DNA of 64,000 bases from Daucus carota subsp. sativus (taxonomy: Eukaryota; Streptophyta; Magnoliopsida; Apiales; Apiaceae). Below are positions 42,101 to 53,600 of the stretch, piece by piece (position 1 is the first letter of the stretch; every line of letters begins with the position of its first letter). The stretch is taken from contig NC_030388.2 in assembly GCF_001625215.2 (NCBI RefSeq), positions 19,280,058-19,344,057 on the forward strand, written 5' to 3'. The notes under the pieces were generated by a model. It ran no database searches. It had not been told where the DNA came from and worked only from the letters and a program-made list of their open reading frames with translations. A program made the translations under genes and the position numbers.

Positions 42101-42846
42101 TGAAACCTATAGTAGATTTCCTCTTCATTGAAAACAAACACGTCTTTAAAAAGTCCATTCGGGTTTTTGTTGGGAAGACCACCAAATTTATAACCATTCC
42201 ATAGTCCTGTCCTCTTCCAAATCACCGAATCTTTTGACAGAAAATATTGTGGAAAACCATTAGGATCAAGTCCATGGGAAAAACTGCCAACTGATGGATC
42301 AACGTCACTTCTCCACGATGAAACGATCCTGTTCAGACCGGTTACCAGGTCTATCCCGTCTTTCATGCCAGGTAGCAAATTGTCTCCAGGGTGATCAAAG
42401 CTCTGCCATATAAAATCTTCTACGCTGTTAAAATCAGGATGCCCTTCCCTTAAAACTAAATTCCCTGTATCTAATAGCTGTGCAACAGGATTCTTCATGG
42501 ATACAGACGTATTCGATGACCATATTATTCCAGTACTACTATCCACCAATTGCAATGTAATTCCCTTGTGATTGACCTGCACTAAGCCTGAGGTATTCAT
42601 AAGAGGATTATCTCTATTAGCAACCCAAACAACTGTCCCTCTGGATATTTTCTTGTACCAGATGCCCAGATATCGATTCGTTGAACTTCCTGGACTGAAA
42701 AATCCAAGTTCAAACTCTCCACCTGCTGATGTGATAGTATCACCATCTCGTAAGGTCTGATGCATTCTGATGGTATCTACTGCCACAGACCTTGTTATTG
42801 TACAGATTAAAATGTAGCAAGCCAAAATGAAAGTATTCAACTCCAT
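39109..42846 (-). CDS. G-type lectin S-receptor-like Ser/Thr kinase, array copy A
   Basis: Single-pass plasma-membrane receptor kinase (SD1/At4g27290-like). Seven exons are visible: 42846-41565, 41459-41334, 40767-40610, 40287-40077, 39978-39741, 39652-39502 and 39417-39109, giving 824 aa, all GT-AG with agreeing phases. The start is ATG at 42846 ([20 protein letters not shown], a signal peptide); codons further upstream in frame are not ATG. Domains follow in order: bulb-type lectin (about 27-150; [10 protein letters not shown] just after), S-locus glycoprotein domain, Cys-rich EGF-like [17 protein letters not shown] domain ([19 protein letters not shown]), TM helix in exon 2 (about 437-457) and the kinase domain. 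Key residues are present: [10 protein letters not shown] (513-522), Lys534, HRDLK with Asp631, and DFG with Asp649. It appears catalytically competent. Ligand unknown; family roles are in immunity and self-recognition. A MITE sits in intron 2. Confidence 0.93.
40905..41253. mobile_element. Mutator-like MITE in intron 2 of kinase copy A, 349 bp
   Basis: The inverted ends are TGGGAAAATCAAATGA and TCATTTGATTTTCCC, with extended inverse complementarity inside (ATGCGATAGG near the left, CCTATCGCAT near the right). A 9-bp duplication GGACTACTT flanks it (40896-40904 and 41254-41262), which suggests the Mutator superfamily. Copy C has the unoccupied site near 52670. Confidence 0.85.
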
Positions 42847-44261
42847 TATCTTGCAAAATGAATGTAGTTTGCATAACTTAACCACAATCAAGGTGAACCA
42901 AATACTATATATAGTACCAACAATTTCAGTATAGCCACTTGGATACTTTAAATACCTATCCTTAAAAATAAAAAATTATATTCCTACGAGTTATTGAAGC
43001 TGACTTTGATTATAATATACAGTAGAGGTTAAAATGGAACAGTGTAAGTCAACTCCATTATATTGCAGAACTCTTCTAGCTTGCTATATCTGTTGCTAGT
43101 AATGCATAACTTGACCCCAACCAAGAAAAAACCAATTTTTCAGTTTAAAAAAAACATTTTTGTCTCTGTCAAACTTAGTCACTTGGATTTGGATACCTAA
43201 ATTAATATAAAACTTATACTATTATTAGTAATGAAAGCTTGAGTCTCTGATTATAATAATCAGTTAGCACTTGGGTCTGATTGGTAGATTTTAATAAAAA
43301 CGAATTGCTTCGTACTCAGATGTCGGTTCTTGACCTGTTCAATCTGATATAGGAATATGATATTAGTGATTAAATCTTGACTTTGATCAAAAGAGTTCAG
43401 AATCTAAGCACCTTATCACTAGCAGTGACCTGGTCTCTCAGCAGGCATTTATATGAAGCGAAATGTTCAATTCTAAGTTCCAAGGTCAAAGGTTGCTATG
43501 CAAACTGAATAGACTTATGACATGGTATTGATCTGTTTTGAATAAGGATATATGAGCCTTTTTGGGTAAATACTAATGATATGGTATTGATATGTTTTCG
43601 GCTAATGTCAAAAGGTCTCATACTAATGAAATTATTTGACTACTTGTTCGTAAAATGATTGTTTCTTGTCTGGTAGGATTTGGGTGTTGTGATTCTGCAT
43701 ACAAGAAAGTGAGGAAGTGAAAGATAAAATGATTGAATCAGTTTCTTCAAATACAATATGCGCATAGAAAGAAAGGTTTGGTTTTGATGAATAGTGATTA
43801 AAATTCTTAAAAACAGATGTCTGTTGATTGTCACCCATTGTAAATTCTAAGTGCATGAGTGTTGACAAAAGATTAAGTTCAATCTTCTTCTTTTTTTTAA
43901 AAGAAAAATAATTTAATAATGAAAAGTCATACGGCATCTACAGATATAATTGAAATTGAACAAACACATAATCATATCGCTGTTAAATCCTTCCTTCTTC
44001 GGTAGGCAACTAAGCGATTTTTGAAGAGATATGTACGTGCTCTAATACTTTCAATATTGTTTTGAGCAATCGATCATAAATGCATCACCATACAAACCTT
44101 TATTACTGAATCAAAACCATGAAAATCTCGCGGATCTGTAATCCCGAACATGATGAACAATACAAAACCCACACAAAAACCAAACTCTCACGAGGAGAGA
44201 CCAAACAAAACCCAAATAAATTGGGAACTTACTGGAAAAAAACAAGAGATTAATTAATACT
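42847..44261. other. Upstream region of kinase copy A
   Basis: From about 43097 to 43770 it aligns by eye with the region upstream of copy D (61261-62054), and in part with that of copy C, so the duplicated unit includes the promoter. There is no additional gene; two short minus-strand ORFs at 43632-43937 are low-complexity shadows. Confidence 0.6.
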
Positions 44262-45020
44262 CCCTCCTTCCCATTTTAATAGTCTTGTTTGTTAAGAAAA
44301 AATTCTCATATTATTTGTCCTTCTTCTTTGTCCAATACAAATTTTATACAAGTTTCAATGTTAACATTTATTAGCTCACACGATTTTCATGATTTACTAT
44401 GCAAACTTACTCATACAATCAGGGACGTATCCAGGATCAGCAACTTATGGGGGCAATGTATATACTCCGTGTGTCCCTCTCATTTTTTTACATTTTTTAA
44501 GACGCCTTCCATAACTTTTTTCTAGAAATTTTTCTTTTTTATATAAAAATTAGATAACAAATATATATTCAAAAGAAAAAAATACAAAATAATTTATCAA
44601 ATTATATCTTATGAGAGCATTAGAATCTGTTTTTGGATTGTGTTTCTGCTGAATACACTGCTGCTTGGCCATTCAGTTCTTTAAAAAAATAAAATGAAGC
44701 TTTGAAGAGTTGAACACTGGCAAATACATTAATATACCAACACAAGAACCATGGGGGCAATCCTTACTTGCTGAAAAGTTAGTAGTACTAACTTATAAAA
44801 TCTACGCAGGGCACTGGGGGCAAGTACCCCCACTGCCCCCGGTGTAGATACGTCCCTGCATACAATCATATGCTTCATGTATTCAGTAATCTTTCTGATT
44901 CTATTTTAAGAGTTTACTAGCTTATCTGTTACACATGGTACTGGAAATGTACTTAGCTACATGTACTTGTGAAAAACGTTAGTTTATTGCGTATATTTAT
45001 GGACATGTAATGTATCTCAC
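44262..45020. other. 3' remnant of kinase relic B with Stowaway-like end
   Basis: From about 44405 to 45020, excluding the MITE at 44420-44858, the sequence matches intron 3 of copy D (TTACACATGGTACTGG shared). Below about 44400 the match fades. A lone Stowaway-like end (TACTCCCTCCTTCCC) begins at 44262, with no partner end recognised. Confidence 0.6.
44420..44858. mobile_element. hAT-type MITE in relic B intron, 439 bp, 8-bp TSD
   Basis: Perfect 12-bp inverted ends, CAGGGACGTATC and GATACGTCCCTG, flanked by the 8-bp duplication CATACAAT (44412-44419 and 44859-44866). Copy D has the empty site near 59155. A Stowaway-like segment appears to be nested near 44465-44640. Confidence 0.9.
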
Positions 45021-46073
45021 CTTGTATACAGGTCCAAAGCCACCCTCTCCAAGTTTGTTGTCTGGCCAGAAGTTACTTGTGGCATTTGCAATGCTTTGGA
45101 AGTCGAATAATGGCAACTCCAGATCTTCTTTCTCAGTTCTGGTCAAGGCAACACTTTCCAAATTCAGTTTGAAGCTTTCTGCAATGATTGAAGGGCAACA
45201 AATGCACATTGATGTAGTGCTGAAATAATTTCTACGAAATTTCTGATTATTCCCCGAGGATCCCTTTATTATGGTACTATCGTATTTACTCGGTGGGAAT
45301 TCAAAATCTTCCTTTCCAATTATTAGTACTCCACTGTTTTTGACTTTTTTACATGTATTTTAAGGTGTTAGAAAAATCACATTTAAACATAATTATTCTT
45401 TATAAAATTTATATCAATTAAAAGTTTAGAATCTAAATTTTTATCTGATATAAGAGTTGATTTTTTTTATTGAGTGTAGATATTATTTTTTTACACCTCA
45501 ATATACGTGTAAAAAAGTTGAACATCAGCTAAAATGGGACGAGAATAGTAAATAATTACCTCTTTCTGCAGCTTTTTCTTCTTGTTTACTGGAAGAAATA
45601 TTCCGCCAAGCAGTACTACTGCTAGTATGGCTAAAATGAGAATGAACTCTAGCATCCACTTTGCTCTGCGACTCTTTACTGCATTAGTCAAAATATTTAA
45701 CTTCCAAAGAATACACCATCAAAAAGCAAATAGCTGAGGTACTAATTTTATAGAGCAAGAGTTGTTGTACAAAGAGTGAAGACACGAAGTATTCACGAAG
45801 GTAGTCTTACCTAATTCAGACGAAGGCATTCTTACATATATATCTTGTCCATCTTCAGAATAGTCTCTAATATCAATTAGCTTAGTAAACCATAAGACAC
45901 ATACATGTCCACCTCTTCTAACATCTGCATTTGCAAAAGCTGTACAAGAACAGTTTTTGAGGCACAATTTCTCACATTCTTGAAGGTTCATATTCGTGTT
46001 ATACCAGGAGTGACGTGTGTCAGGTAACTTCACACCCGAATATTGCACAAAACCCTCATCAGTCCCGCAGACA
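45021..46073 (-). pseudogene. Truncated G-type lectin receptor kinase relic, array copy B
   Basis: Three pieces of the seven-exon gene remain: the end of exon 1 with the PAN domain (about 46073-45811; NLQECEKLCLKNCSCTAFA), the TM exon 2 (45678-45560) and juxtamembrane/P-loop exon 3 (45178-45021; [10 protein letters not shown]). The lectin and SLG parts are gone, replaced at 46073 by AT-rich repeats. Catalytic exons 4-7 are absent. Exon 2 is 119 bp where D has 120 and A and C 126: one base is missing at its 3' edge (AAAGAG-GTAATT against AAAGAAG-GTAAAC), so splicing into exon 3 would change the frame and meet a stop within a few codons. A hAT MITE lies in the next intron. Sequence is closest to D by shared intron text. 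Non-functional as a receptor. Confidence 0.9.
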
Positions 46074-46913
46074 AAGATTATTCTGCCATTTGTTATAATG
46101 TTATTTTTTCTCGATTTGAACTTACATCTAATATCGCTCCAATCGTTAGAAAACTTTCCGCCATTAAATATTTTTAATATCGACAGTTTGAAACTTACTT
46201 TCAATAATTTCGAAACCGAAAAAGTTACTTTTAAAACTTCATTCCAATATACTCAAAACGAACCGAAACTTCCTTCCAATAATTTCGAAACCGAAAAAAG
46301 TAATTTTAAAATTTTCTTCCAATATATCCAAACTAATAAGATAATTTTTATTTTGGATATTTATAATTTAAAATTTTCATAAAATTAGAAAAAATATAAC
46401 AGAGAATATTTTTTTCCCTCAATTTTTCCACCATAAAATTTGTTTTAATGTTATTTTTTCTCGATTTCAAACGTACATGTAATAGATCTCTTCTACTATT
46501 TGGAAATTTTTCACCATAAAATATTTTTTAATATTGACCGTTTGAAATTCTTTTCTAATAATTTCGAAACCGGAAAAAATAGTGTTGGAACTTTCTTCCA
46601 ATACATTCGAAATTAATTGAAACTTCTTTCTAATAATTTCGAAACCGAAAAATAATGTTGAAACTTTCTTCGAATATATTCAAAACTAATTATAACTTCT
46701 TTCCAATAATTTCGAAACCTAAAGAGGTAGTTTTTAAAACTTTCTTTCAATATTCGAAACTAAAAAGATAATTTTTATTTTTGATATTTTTAATGCAAAA
46801 ATTTGAGAAAATTTTGAAACTTCTTCCGAATATTGTCAAAACTAATTGAAACTTCCTTTAATTAATTTCGAAACCAAAAAAGTTATTTTAAAACTTTCTT
46901 CCGATATATGAAA
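46074..46913. repeat. AT-rich tandem array with about 76-bp unit
   Basis: The motif AATAATTTCGAAACCGAAAAA recurs (about 46200, 46277, 46556, 46632, 46708, with variants near 46863) at about 76-bp spacing. A longer period near 355 bp is suggested by TTATTTTTTCTCGATTT at about 46108 and 46451. The array is interrupted by the solo LTR and resumes at 49952-50040. I do not recognise its family. It abuts the broken 5' end of kinase relic B. Confidence 0.78.
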
Positions 46914-49900
46914 TGTCACATCCCGGTCCCAAAAAAAAAAATGCTTATATAATACTTTTGAATGTATTAAAATAGTTTCCGGGATTTTTAGATTTAACAA
47001 AAATATTTTGTTTTAGGATTTATAAGGAATTTGCGAATAGTAAGGTGACCCTATAAAGGAGAAAGGACATGAAGGGGTAAAAATAAAAGTCTCAGAATAA
47101 TTTTTAGATATTTTATAAATTACCAGAGCGGAGAAATAGTGAACAGAAGTACGGTCAGAATTGTATGATTTTGCACCGAACTGTGATTATAAAATCCAGT
47201 TATTAGAAAATAGGTGAAAATAGAAAAGACACAAAATGAGCCAAGAATTTTCCTAGAGTATCTAAATAAATTGTGGAACTCATTTATGAATTTTCGGAAA
47301 TTTTACGAAGCTCAAGGAAGTTAAAATGAAAAGGAATAAAGGAGCCGGATACCCAAGATTTCCGGACTGCAAAATGACCTTTAAACTAAACCAGCGGAAT
47401 TTCAGAAGGAATACTGAAGAGAAGGTTAGTACGTTTATGATCTTTGGAGTCTCTAGAACATTCCTATATTGAGTTTGAAGAAAAATCTCGAGATTAAGAC
47501 TGGACAGGGATCAGTGGAATAATATCAGACCGATACATCCCTAAGAAAAAGTGAAATATTTTCGGACTCCAAATGAGCTCATTTTATAGTCAAAAATTCC
47601 CAAATAATATACTAGGAATTATTATATCATCAGAATTCGTCAACGAGATCAAGAATGGGGAGATTTAAATTAAGATTTTAACAGAAGTAATTAGCTTAAA
47701 TGGATAATCATCCAGAATTCTCCCGAATGCATGTTGGCCAAGTCAGGAGGTGACACATGGCAATTACTTAAAGATAACTATCATTTAACTTTCTAAAACA
47801 CCGCCCCATCATCAGCTTTCATTTCATTTGGTCGAAGCAAGCAGTGAAGATAAAGAAAAAGAAAAAGAATTCAAGAAAAATTCATAGAAAAAGATTTCTA
47901 GCTCAGATTTTCGTGTTCTATAGCTTGTTGGAAAGATCTCTTCAAGACCTTTAATTCAAGAGGTATGCTTCTTATTTTTGTAATCATTAGCGTGTTCAAA
48001 AAGATGGTTGATTCTAGCTATGAATAGTGATGTTCTTGGTGGAAGAATTTCTTTAAATCCTAAGATAAGTACTAGGAGGTTATGGTGTTATAATAAGCAT
48101 GTTTACATGTTTGGATTATTGTGTAAGCTTGTAAAGTGGTTGTTCTTGATTGGGTTTGGAAGGAGGATCTGGTATAAGTATTATATGGTGATTTGGAGGT
48201 TGTATAATTGTTTGGGCTGATGATTAACATAAGTTTAATTATGGAAACGTTGAGATTATAGCCGTTATCATGGCCAAGTTGAAATAACAGCCGCTGTTAC
48301 TGTTCATCCGAACAGTTTAGTTTCGACTTTAAGAGGTTTCTTTATATGGATGACTAGAGTTTGGTTAGTAGATCGCGTGTGCGCTTGAATCATGCAAAAC
48401 GGATTTACGGTTTAGAAGTTATGGCCATTTTAGTACAGGACGCGCAGAATCCTAGTTTCCGTAAGAAAATGAACTTTGACGTTACAATTCGACTAGTTCA
48501 AAGATGATATAAATCATGAAATAATTTGAATAACTACTAGGGACAAATTGGGAGGTATATGAGTTGGTTTCGTAAGAAAAACTCGAATGATTTATAAGTG
48601 AGAAGTGTCAGAACCTAAAGGTGTAAATAGTAACAATAATACGTGAGACGAGAAACAGTTAGTACCAAATCTCTTTAAAATGAAAGGATTGATAATAAGA
48701 CTGATTAGAAGGGACTTTAAGGGTAGGTAACACGTACACACACTATGATATAGAGTTATAAAGGATTTTAATGATTAATTATGTCCCTTATAGGTGCACA
48801 GAAAGGTGCAGAAGAACTTTAAGGACCAGGAAGTTGTAACTGAGTTGCTGAAGTAAGGTGAGTATACATCAACACTACTTATATCTATGTGATATGCGAA
48901 TTACGTGCTTTTATATGCTGAAAGTGATATATTAGAATATTGATTCGACTATGTGATTCTATACATGACTGGAGTTCTTTGATGTCAATGTAGTGTGATG
49001 ATATATCAAAGTACATGTATATATGGAATGTGTATTGACCTGTGATTTCACGAACGATACATTAACATAGAGTCTGCATATAGAATAGGTCATATGCACA
49101 CCCTACATTCATTTGATAGTGATAAATTAAAAAGTCAAAGTGACAGTCACTTGTGTAATGGCCACCTTTATATATGGAAATGGAACCTACGGGTAATTAC
49201 GGAGCAGACTATATGTCAGCCATAGACGGGGCCGACTTGTGTCGGACATAGACGGAGCCGATTTCCATAGTCGGACATAGACGGAGCTGGCCAGACACAC
49301 ATGGATCCTTTGAGGGTACATGTGGAAACACGGGCATTATACAGTGAACTGTTCACAATAGAAAAAGAAAAAGAAACAGAGATGCATGCATGCATAGATA
49401 CAAGCTCATACATTCGTTGCATACATGATTAACAAAAGTAAGTGATTTATGATTAACTAAAGTTGATGTATATTCATTGAGTTGCGACTCATGGAAATCG
49501 CTCAATTTTCCAGGAGATGAATAATTAGTAGTGTGTTTTGTATGAGTGCTCAGTGGAGATTGTAGATAGTGCCTAAGAGACGGTGGTCCAGCAGGATGCT
49601 CCAGACTCCTCCATCAGCCGATGCACATATATGTAGTTTGAGAGATTGTGTTTGTGTACTCTAGACTTACTAAGTGTGCAAGAAATCACGAAGATAAATT
49701 TATGTTTAAATTCTGAATATGTGTGGTGAATAAGGATGATGGAAATGTATTGAAATGATATGTTGCTTGGTAAATGTTGTTGAAGTAGTTGAGATTTTCT
49801 GTTCTGGTGAAGATCAAGATATAGCCAAGCAATAGCTGATGGTTATATTATCCACTTATACAGGATAAGATATTTCATAATATTATTAAATTACATGATT

Positions 49901-49946
49901 TTGCTAGAAGTGCATGAAAATGATTATATGGTACAAGGGTGTTACA
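46914..49946 (+). mobile_element. Solo LTR, 3033 bp, of a gypsy-type retrotransposon
   Basis: Begins TGTCACATCCCGG and ends GGGTGTTACA, short inverted TG..CA ends, with a perfect 5-bp duplication TGAAA on each side (46909-46913 and 49947-49951). No PBS, polypurine tract, gag or pol is present between the ends. Length and the TGT..CCC/GGG..ACA ends fit long-LTR chromoviruses such as Tekay/del. A GAAA-rich leader-like region lies near 47850. GTTGCGACTCATGGAAATCG near the 3' end resembles a motif I recall in such LTRs. The single ORF of 70 codons is not recognisable. Family placement is an inference. Confidence 0.82.
49217..49292 (+). repeat. Short tandem repeats inside the solo LTR
   Basis: Three copies of a CATAGACGGRGC motif, two preceded by GTCGGA, spaced 26-29 bp. 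Probably part of the LTR regulatory region. Confidence 0.75.
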
Positions 49947-50040
49947 TGAAAACTAAAAAGATCATTTTTATTTTTGATATTTTTTAATGTAAAAAAAAAA
50001 TCGGAAAATTAGAAAAATATTATGGAGTTCTAGAGCAACC

Positions 50041-50665
50041 ACCTCAACGCCCCTCGTTTCTCATTTGTATAAGTATATTGATTGTATATATATTAAATTC
50101 TAACTGTTAACACGCTCAATTTTTTATTAATTAAAGTAGGTGTACACTGCAACTTTCAATTGAAGATAGTTCATTGTTATATTTTCAAAATGCTCACACA
50201 TATTATATTAGTCGATGAAATAAATATAACTATAACAAAATTTTTCTTGAAAGTTAAAAAAATTTAATATATGTAATTTTTTTGAGGATAGATATATAAT
50301 TGAAACAGAATCAATATAATTAACTCATCTAAATTGCTCTCTGGTACTACTCTCTCACTTTTCCAATAACTGAAACCCTGCAAATATTGATATTTAAATG
50401 CTTCATAAATATTTTAATCCTAATATAGTAATATATTTGAAATCCTGGTAACCACCTCTATCTTTTTATTGTAGATACATCATTCCTTGAATAAGATTCA
50501 TCTTGCCAAGAGATACTTATGCCATCAATTTTTACATTTTCTCAATGACAGCATTACTTCCCTGCATTTCCCTCGACGAATAAAACACAGCACCAGCTCA
50601 ATGACATCTCATGAATCTTGCTTTTCCCTAGACCAAGAGGTTTTGGATAAATAACAGTGTTATCA
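50041..50665. other. 3' flank of kinase copy C
   Basis: From about 50485 this matches the 3' flank of copy A (38937 onwards, AATAAGATTCATCTT). It marks one edge of the A/C duplicated unit. No gene is visible. Confidence 0.6.
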
Positions 50666-53600
50666 CTATGGTCGAGGTAAGAGAGTAGTCATTGTTAATT
50701 CGTTGGATGTTGACAGATTTTGGTTGCTCAAAAATTGGTCTGCTTCAAACAAATCTCTCTCCATGAAAAAACCAGGTTGCTTAGGATGCGGCAGCTTCAT
50801 ATTACTGCTCAACATCAGAACTACCTCTGACATGACTGGCCTGTCCTTTGGATCTTGTTGAACGCAAAGTAATCCAATTTGTATAACTCGCAAGGCTTCA
50901 TAATGGTTATTGGGCTCCAAGATCACTCCATCAATGAGTTCCAACAGTTTGCCTTGTTTGTAACTTATCCATGCCTAAAATTTAATTATGCAACTTATCA
51001 GTGGTAAGAAGCATATAGCATGAGGAACGTCATAGACACTTAGGCCCTGCTCTTGAGTTTTTTTAGGAGAGAAAGCAAGTGAATGTAAGTGAAAGTTTGC
51101 ATCCCACTTTTGGAGTGAAAGTTTTGGAGTGAAATTATATTATAATTGCATCCATTTTCACTTGTTTTCGTCCCTTTAAAAAACTCGGGAGCACAAACAT
51201 GAGTGAAAGTTATATAACTTTACTTCCTCCTCACTTGCTTTCCTCCCTCTTTATAACTCGGGAGCAGGGCCTTAGTATATTTATACTCACATGCCCAAGT
51301 AGGTTAAAGCTGTGATCAGGATGATTGAATAATCTGTTTTTCATTCCACTTGCTATCTCTACTAGCAAAACGCCAAAGCTGTAGACATCGGATTTAACAG
51401 AAAATTGTCCATCAATAGCATACTCCGGGGACATGTAACCACTGCGAGATGAGAAAATGGATATTAATTATAAGTTGTCAATTGTCATGCAAAGAAAAAA
51501 TTTAAGTGCAAAGTCATAGGAATTCTTACTATGTACCGACAACTCTTAACGTTTTTGCTTCACTTTCATTTCCTCCGAAACTTCTTGCCATGCCAAAGTC
51601 TGAAATCTTTGGATTCATATCATGATCAAGTAATATGTTACTGGCTTTGAGATCTCTGTGTATGATCCTCAGCTTTGAATCTTGATGAAGATAAAGAAGT
51701 CCCCTAGCAATGCCAATTATTATGTTGTATAGCCTCGGCCAGTCCATTGTGTTTCTGACGTTACTATCTATTCATGTCATCAAATTAGACCAGTTCTCTA
51801 TATATGGGGACATACATGACAAATCTCAGACAATTAACATAATATATATCCAGGTTGGGTCATACCAAAAATGAATGAATCTAGACTTTTGTTAGCCAGA
51901 TATTCGTAGATCAAAATCCTTTCTCCTTTCTCCGTGCAGCAACCAAGAAGCGTCACTAGATTTCTGTGTTGAAGTTTGGCAATACATGAAACTTCATTTT
52001 TAAACTCATCTAGTCCTTGACTTGAGTTTCTTGAAAGCCTTTTCACTGCTATTTCTTGTCCATCAGTCAATATACCCTGAAAATAGGTTGTAATGTGTTA
52101 TATATTTGAATTGACTCGGTATAGATTTAAGAACCCAATTATTTGTATTTCCCTTCCACAGAGCACTTAACATCTATATCTCATTACCATTTTAATTCTA
52201 ATATAGACAAGACGAATAATTCTATGTGTTACACATGGTAAAATACACGTTTATTAGGTAAATGTATATATGAATTCGTTTTGTTATATGTGGTACAGAC
52301 ACTTCTATTGTTGCAGATAAACTTTTCCTACAGTATAGTGAGACAATGTTAGCTTGGTGCAAAAATTGTCTACATATAATCACCTTGTATACAGGTCCAA
52401 AGCCACCCTCTCCGAGTATCATATCTCGTGAGAAGTCACTTGTGGCATTTGCAATGCTTTGGAAGTCAAATAATGGCAACTCCAGATCTTCATTCTCAAT
52501 TTTGGTCAAGGCAACACTTTCCAAATTCAATTTCAATTTTTCTGCAGTGATTCAATATGGAACAGAGGGGGATTATGAGGTCATGATTAATTTTGCTGAT
52601 AATAATTGTGAAGGATCAGCCATCTATGATTTATATAATATTATTCACACAGAGATATAATTTATGTAGATACTACTTAGTATATCTTCCTTCCTTGAGT
52701 AACAGTTACTGTAACAGACTAACAGAGACTAGTTTACCTTCTTTCTGCAGCTTTCTCTTCTTGCATGCTACAAGGAATATTCGGCCAAGTAGCACTACTA
52801 CTAGTACTGAAGCAATGAGAATGAACTCTAATTTCCACTTTACTCTGGAGCTTCGGCTTTTTACTGTGTGAAACAAATTACACAAATATATTAAACTTAC
52901 AAAAGAACTGTAAAAAGCAAAGAGTTGTTGGAGTAAAAAGGGGAGGACACAAAATATTCGTGAAGGTTGTCTTACCTAATTCAGACGATGGCATTCTTAC
53001 GTAGATATCTTCCCCTTCTACTGTGTAGTCTCTAATATCAATTAGGTCAGAAAACCATAAGATACATCCATGTCCACCTCTTCTGACATCTGCAATTGCA
53101 TAAGCTGTACAAGAACAGTTTTTCCGGCATGATATCTCACATTCTTGAAGGTTCATTTTCATGTTATACCATGAGTGACGTGTGTCTGGTAACTTCACAC
53201 CAGAATATTTCATAAAGCCTTCGTCGTTCCCACAAACTAGATCAGTTTTGCGGATGCATCCACCAGACCAATCAGCTGCTTTCCACTCCTCTTGAAATTT
53301 CGGAATAAATCCTCTCAAGCATTCACATCTTGGTGTATTGTTGATCTTGCATATTCCATATACACCGCATAGTCCATAATGATCACAGTCACTGTCCTGC
53401 ATAGTAAGGTAAACCATCCAGATTTGTTGCTGATCATTCCACACAAGAAGTTTTGAATCTCCGCTTGGAGTCAGTATGAACCTCATTATAGCAGAAGTTG
53501 TATTGATGAGATGAAACCTATAATAGATTTCCTTTTCATTGAAAACAAACACATCTTTAAAAATTCCATTCTGGTTCTTGTTGGGAAGACCACCAAATTT

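Noticed and set aside
45719-46204. Relic B exon as the start of a short secreted PAN-domain gene
   Set aside because: The upstream residues come from the AT-rich repeat, there is no signal peptide, and the downstream splice frame is broken.
48008-48220. 70-codon ORF in the solo LTR
   Set aside because: No motif and a composition like its surroundings; long LTRs carry such ORFs by chance.
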